Part shown: in pieces, positions 13,454 through 14,193 of the stretch
Numbering within the stretch: position 1 is the stretch's first letter
Layout: the number at the start of each line of letters is the position of its first letter
Assembly (NCBI GenBank): GCA_050735975.1
Contig: JBOHVS010000222.1
Span: forward strand, 1 to 14,193
Reading direction: 5' to 3'
DNA length: 14,193 bases
From: DATMBL01 sp050735975
Lineage (GTDB): Bacteria; Desulfobacterota; Binatia; UBA9968
The notes under the pieces: generated by a model
The model's database searches: none
The model's input: only the letters and a program-made list of their open reading frames with translations
What the model was told of the DNA's origin: nothing
Position numbers and translations under genes: made by a program

Positions 13454-13523
13454 CCTCGAATTTAATCAAATTCTCGCCTTCGATGTTTTCGGCACGGTCG
13501 TCGATTGGCGTTCGAGCGCAATC
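13447..13523 (+). pseudogene. Frameshifted and truncated 5' end of a type II haloacid dehalogenase (HAD) gene
   Basis: An ATG overlapping the DoxX stop (ATGGTAG, 13447-13453) opens with MVASNLIKF in one frame. About 25 bases later a different frame encodes AFDVFGTVVDWRSS (13476-13517), the N-terminal motif of L-2-haloacid-dehalogenase-type HAD hydrolases, with Asp (13482-13484) at the nucleophile position. Restoring one base near 13473-13475 would join them as ...KFLAFDVFGTVVDWRSS. After WRSS the sequence no longer resembles the family: the frame continues for about 35 unrelated residues to a stop, so at least 85% of the gene is missing. Nothing else in 13524-13673 looks like a gene. Confidence 0.6.
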
Positions 13524-13673
13524 GTCACGAGCATGTCAACCCCAACACCTAGCGAATCTATGTTTTCTGCTCTGAACTGTGACGACTTCGCAAGATTCTG
13601 TACTTTCCTAATAGCGCGGACATATGGTATATGAGATACATAATCCGTTCTGGTCGAGGTATCCCACGCATTA

Positions 13674-14193
13674 ATGACAACTAGCGATTCAGTCCAACCC
13701 CTGAGCATGGATGCTCTGTCTGGTGTTCGGAGCTTATTGAGCAATACGATCCAAGTAGGACTCACGTCACCGCCGTTCTATCTTCTCCGCCGCTATGGCA
13801 CAGCAGTTACCTGGCCGGATGGCTGGCACGGAGAACTCGGCCACGAAAACTTTCCAAACGAGTTTGTGCGCCATCTTCTTGATGTTTTCGACGACGTCTG
13901 GCGCGTCCTGCGGGACGATGGGTGTCTTTGGGTAAACCTCGCGGATACATTCAACAACCGCCAAGGGAAGAAGGGCACGACTAATGCGCCAGACGGCTCC
14001 GCTGGCCGTTTTGCCGCGGGCGGAAGGCCGTATGCTGAGTCGTTGCGCCAACAGCCAGAATTCTTTAAGCACTACGTGCCTGGCATCGGCCACAAATCAG
14101 AAATGGGAGTACCTTTCCGTTTCCACCTCGCGATGACCGATCCGGAGTTTCGCCGTTTCATCGGATGCCAGGAGGGACCGCAGTGGATCTGCC
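13674..14193 (+). CDS. Site-specific DNA methyltransferase (N4-cytosine/N6-adenine type), truncated by window edge
   Basis: The first 173 residues are visible. LTSPPFYLLRRYG (30-42) is the catalytic motif IV (S/D-PP-Y/F) of amino-methyltransferases. It is followed by WPDGWHGELGHENFPNEFVR (47-66), VWRVLRDDGCLWVNLADTFN (75-94) and KSEMGVPFRFHLAM (141-154), all in the usual order for this family. Serine in place of Asp in motif IV favours N4-cytosine methylation, but this is not decisive. The AdoMet-binding FxGxG motif is not yet seen, so motif IV comes first and the FxGxG motif should lie past the edge (beta-type order). The ATG at 13674 is the first in the frame, with only a distant GAGGT upstream. 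Its neighbour on the right may be a restriction endonuclease; none is visible. Confidence 0.85.
   Translation, partial: MTTSDSVQPLSMDALSGVRSLLSNTIQVGLTSPPFYLLRRYGTAVTWPDGWHGELGHENFPNEFVRHLLDVFDDVWRVLRDDGCLWVNLADTFNNRQGKKGTTNAPDGSAGRFAAGGRPYAESLRQQPEFFKHYVPGIGHKSEMGVPFRFHLAMTDPEFRRFIGCQEGPQWIC

Noticed and set aside
13039..13575. 178-residue plus-strand frame overlapping DoxX
   Set aside because: The DoxX frame has the four membrane segments and the better start; this frame only becomes meaningful at MVASNLIKF, the first residues of the HAD remnant.
13466..13765. 99-residue minus-strand frame across the HAD remnant and the methyltransferase start
   Set aside because: It has no family resemblance, overlaps the methyltransferase N-terminus including part of its catalytic motif region, and lacks a ribosome-binding site I can see.

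Overview
This 14.2 kb window looks like chromosomal DNA of an uncultivated, moderately GC-rich soil or sediment bacterium. The gene set (MaoC hydratase, acyl-CoA dehydrogenase, CitE-type lyase, aldehyde dehydrogenase, YdeP-type molybdoenzyme) and the intergenic spaces full of 'GGAGCAAGGAGC' and 'TGACCTCTGACTTC' text resemble what I remember of deltaproteobacterial, Binatota, Rokubacteria or Tectomicrobia-type genomes. That placement is an impression, not a result; no rRNA or marker gene is present.

Layout. (1) 1-7119, acyl-CoA and aldehyde metabolism: a truncated MaoC-family hydratase (minus) diverges from an acyl-CoA dehydrogenase (plus). An MFS transporter (minus) diverges from a plus-strand run of a CitE/HpcH-type acyl-CoA lyase, an exported metallo-beta-lactamase-fold protein and an NAD(P)-dependent aldehyde dehydrogenase. 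Hydratase, lyase and dehydrogenase together suggest handling of a branched or C5-dicarboxylic acyl-CoA (itaconate, mesaconate or methylsuccinate type). This is inference; no CoA-transferase or ligase is in view. (2) 7466-9739, minus strand: flavin reductase followed by a VOC/glyoxalase-fold protein, and a small membrane protein followed by a GNAT acetyltransferase, with a possible 30-residue ORF in front of the membrane protein. (3) 9981-12206: an orphan FdhF/YdeP-family molybdopterin oxidoreductase with a Cys at the position of the formate dehydrogenase selenocysteine. (4) 12268-12877: an overlapping two-gene unit, a 71-residue protein plus a nucleotidyltransferase, which resembles a toxin-antitoxin-type pair. 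(5) 12989-14193: a DoxX-like membrane protein, then the frameshifted and truncated start of a haloacid-dehalogenase gene, then a DNA methyltransferase running off the right edge. This looks like the boundary of an acquired restriction-modification island.

The most striking non-coding feature is a family of 170-290 bp modular repeats (390-559, 1749-1914, 3226-3451, 7120-7405). They have CAGGC(C/T)GCT...AAAAAG-type inverted ends, an internal hairpin and low-complexity bodies. They fill the gaps between the divergent and convergent gene pairs of the left half, and partial units occur near 8471-8550 and 9761-9810. Two copies share a perfect 56-nt block in opposite orientation on either side of the lyase-to-aldehyde-dehydrogenase segment.
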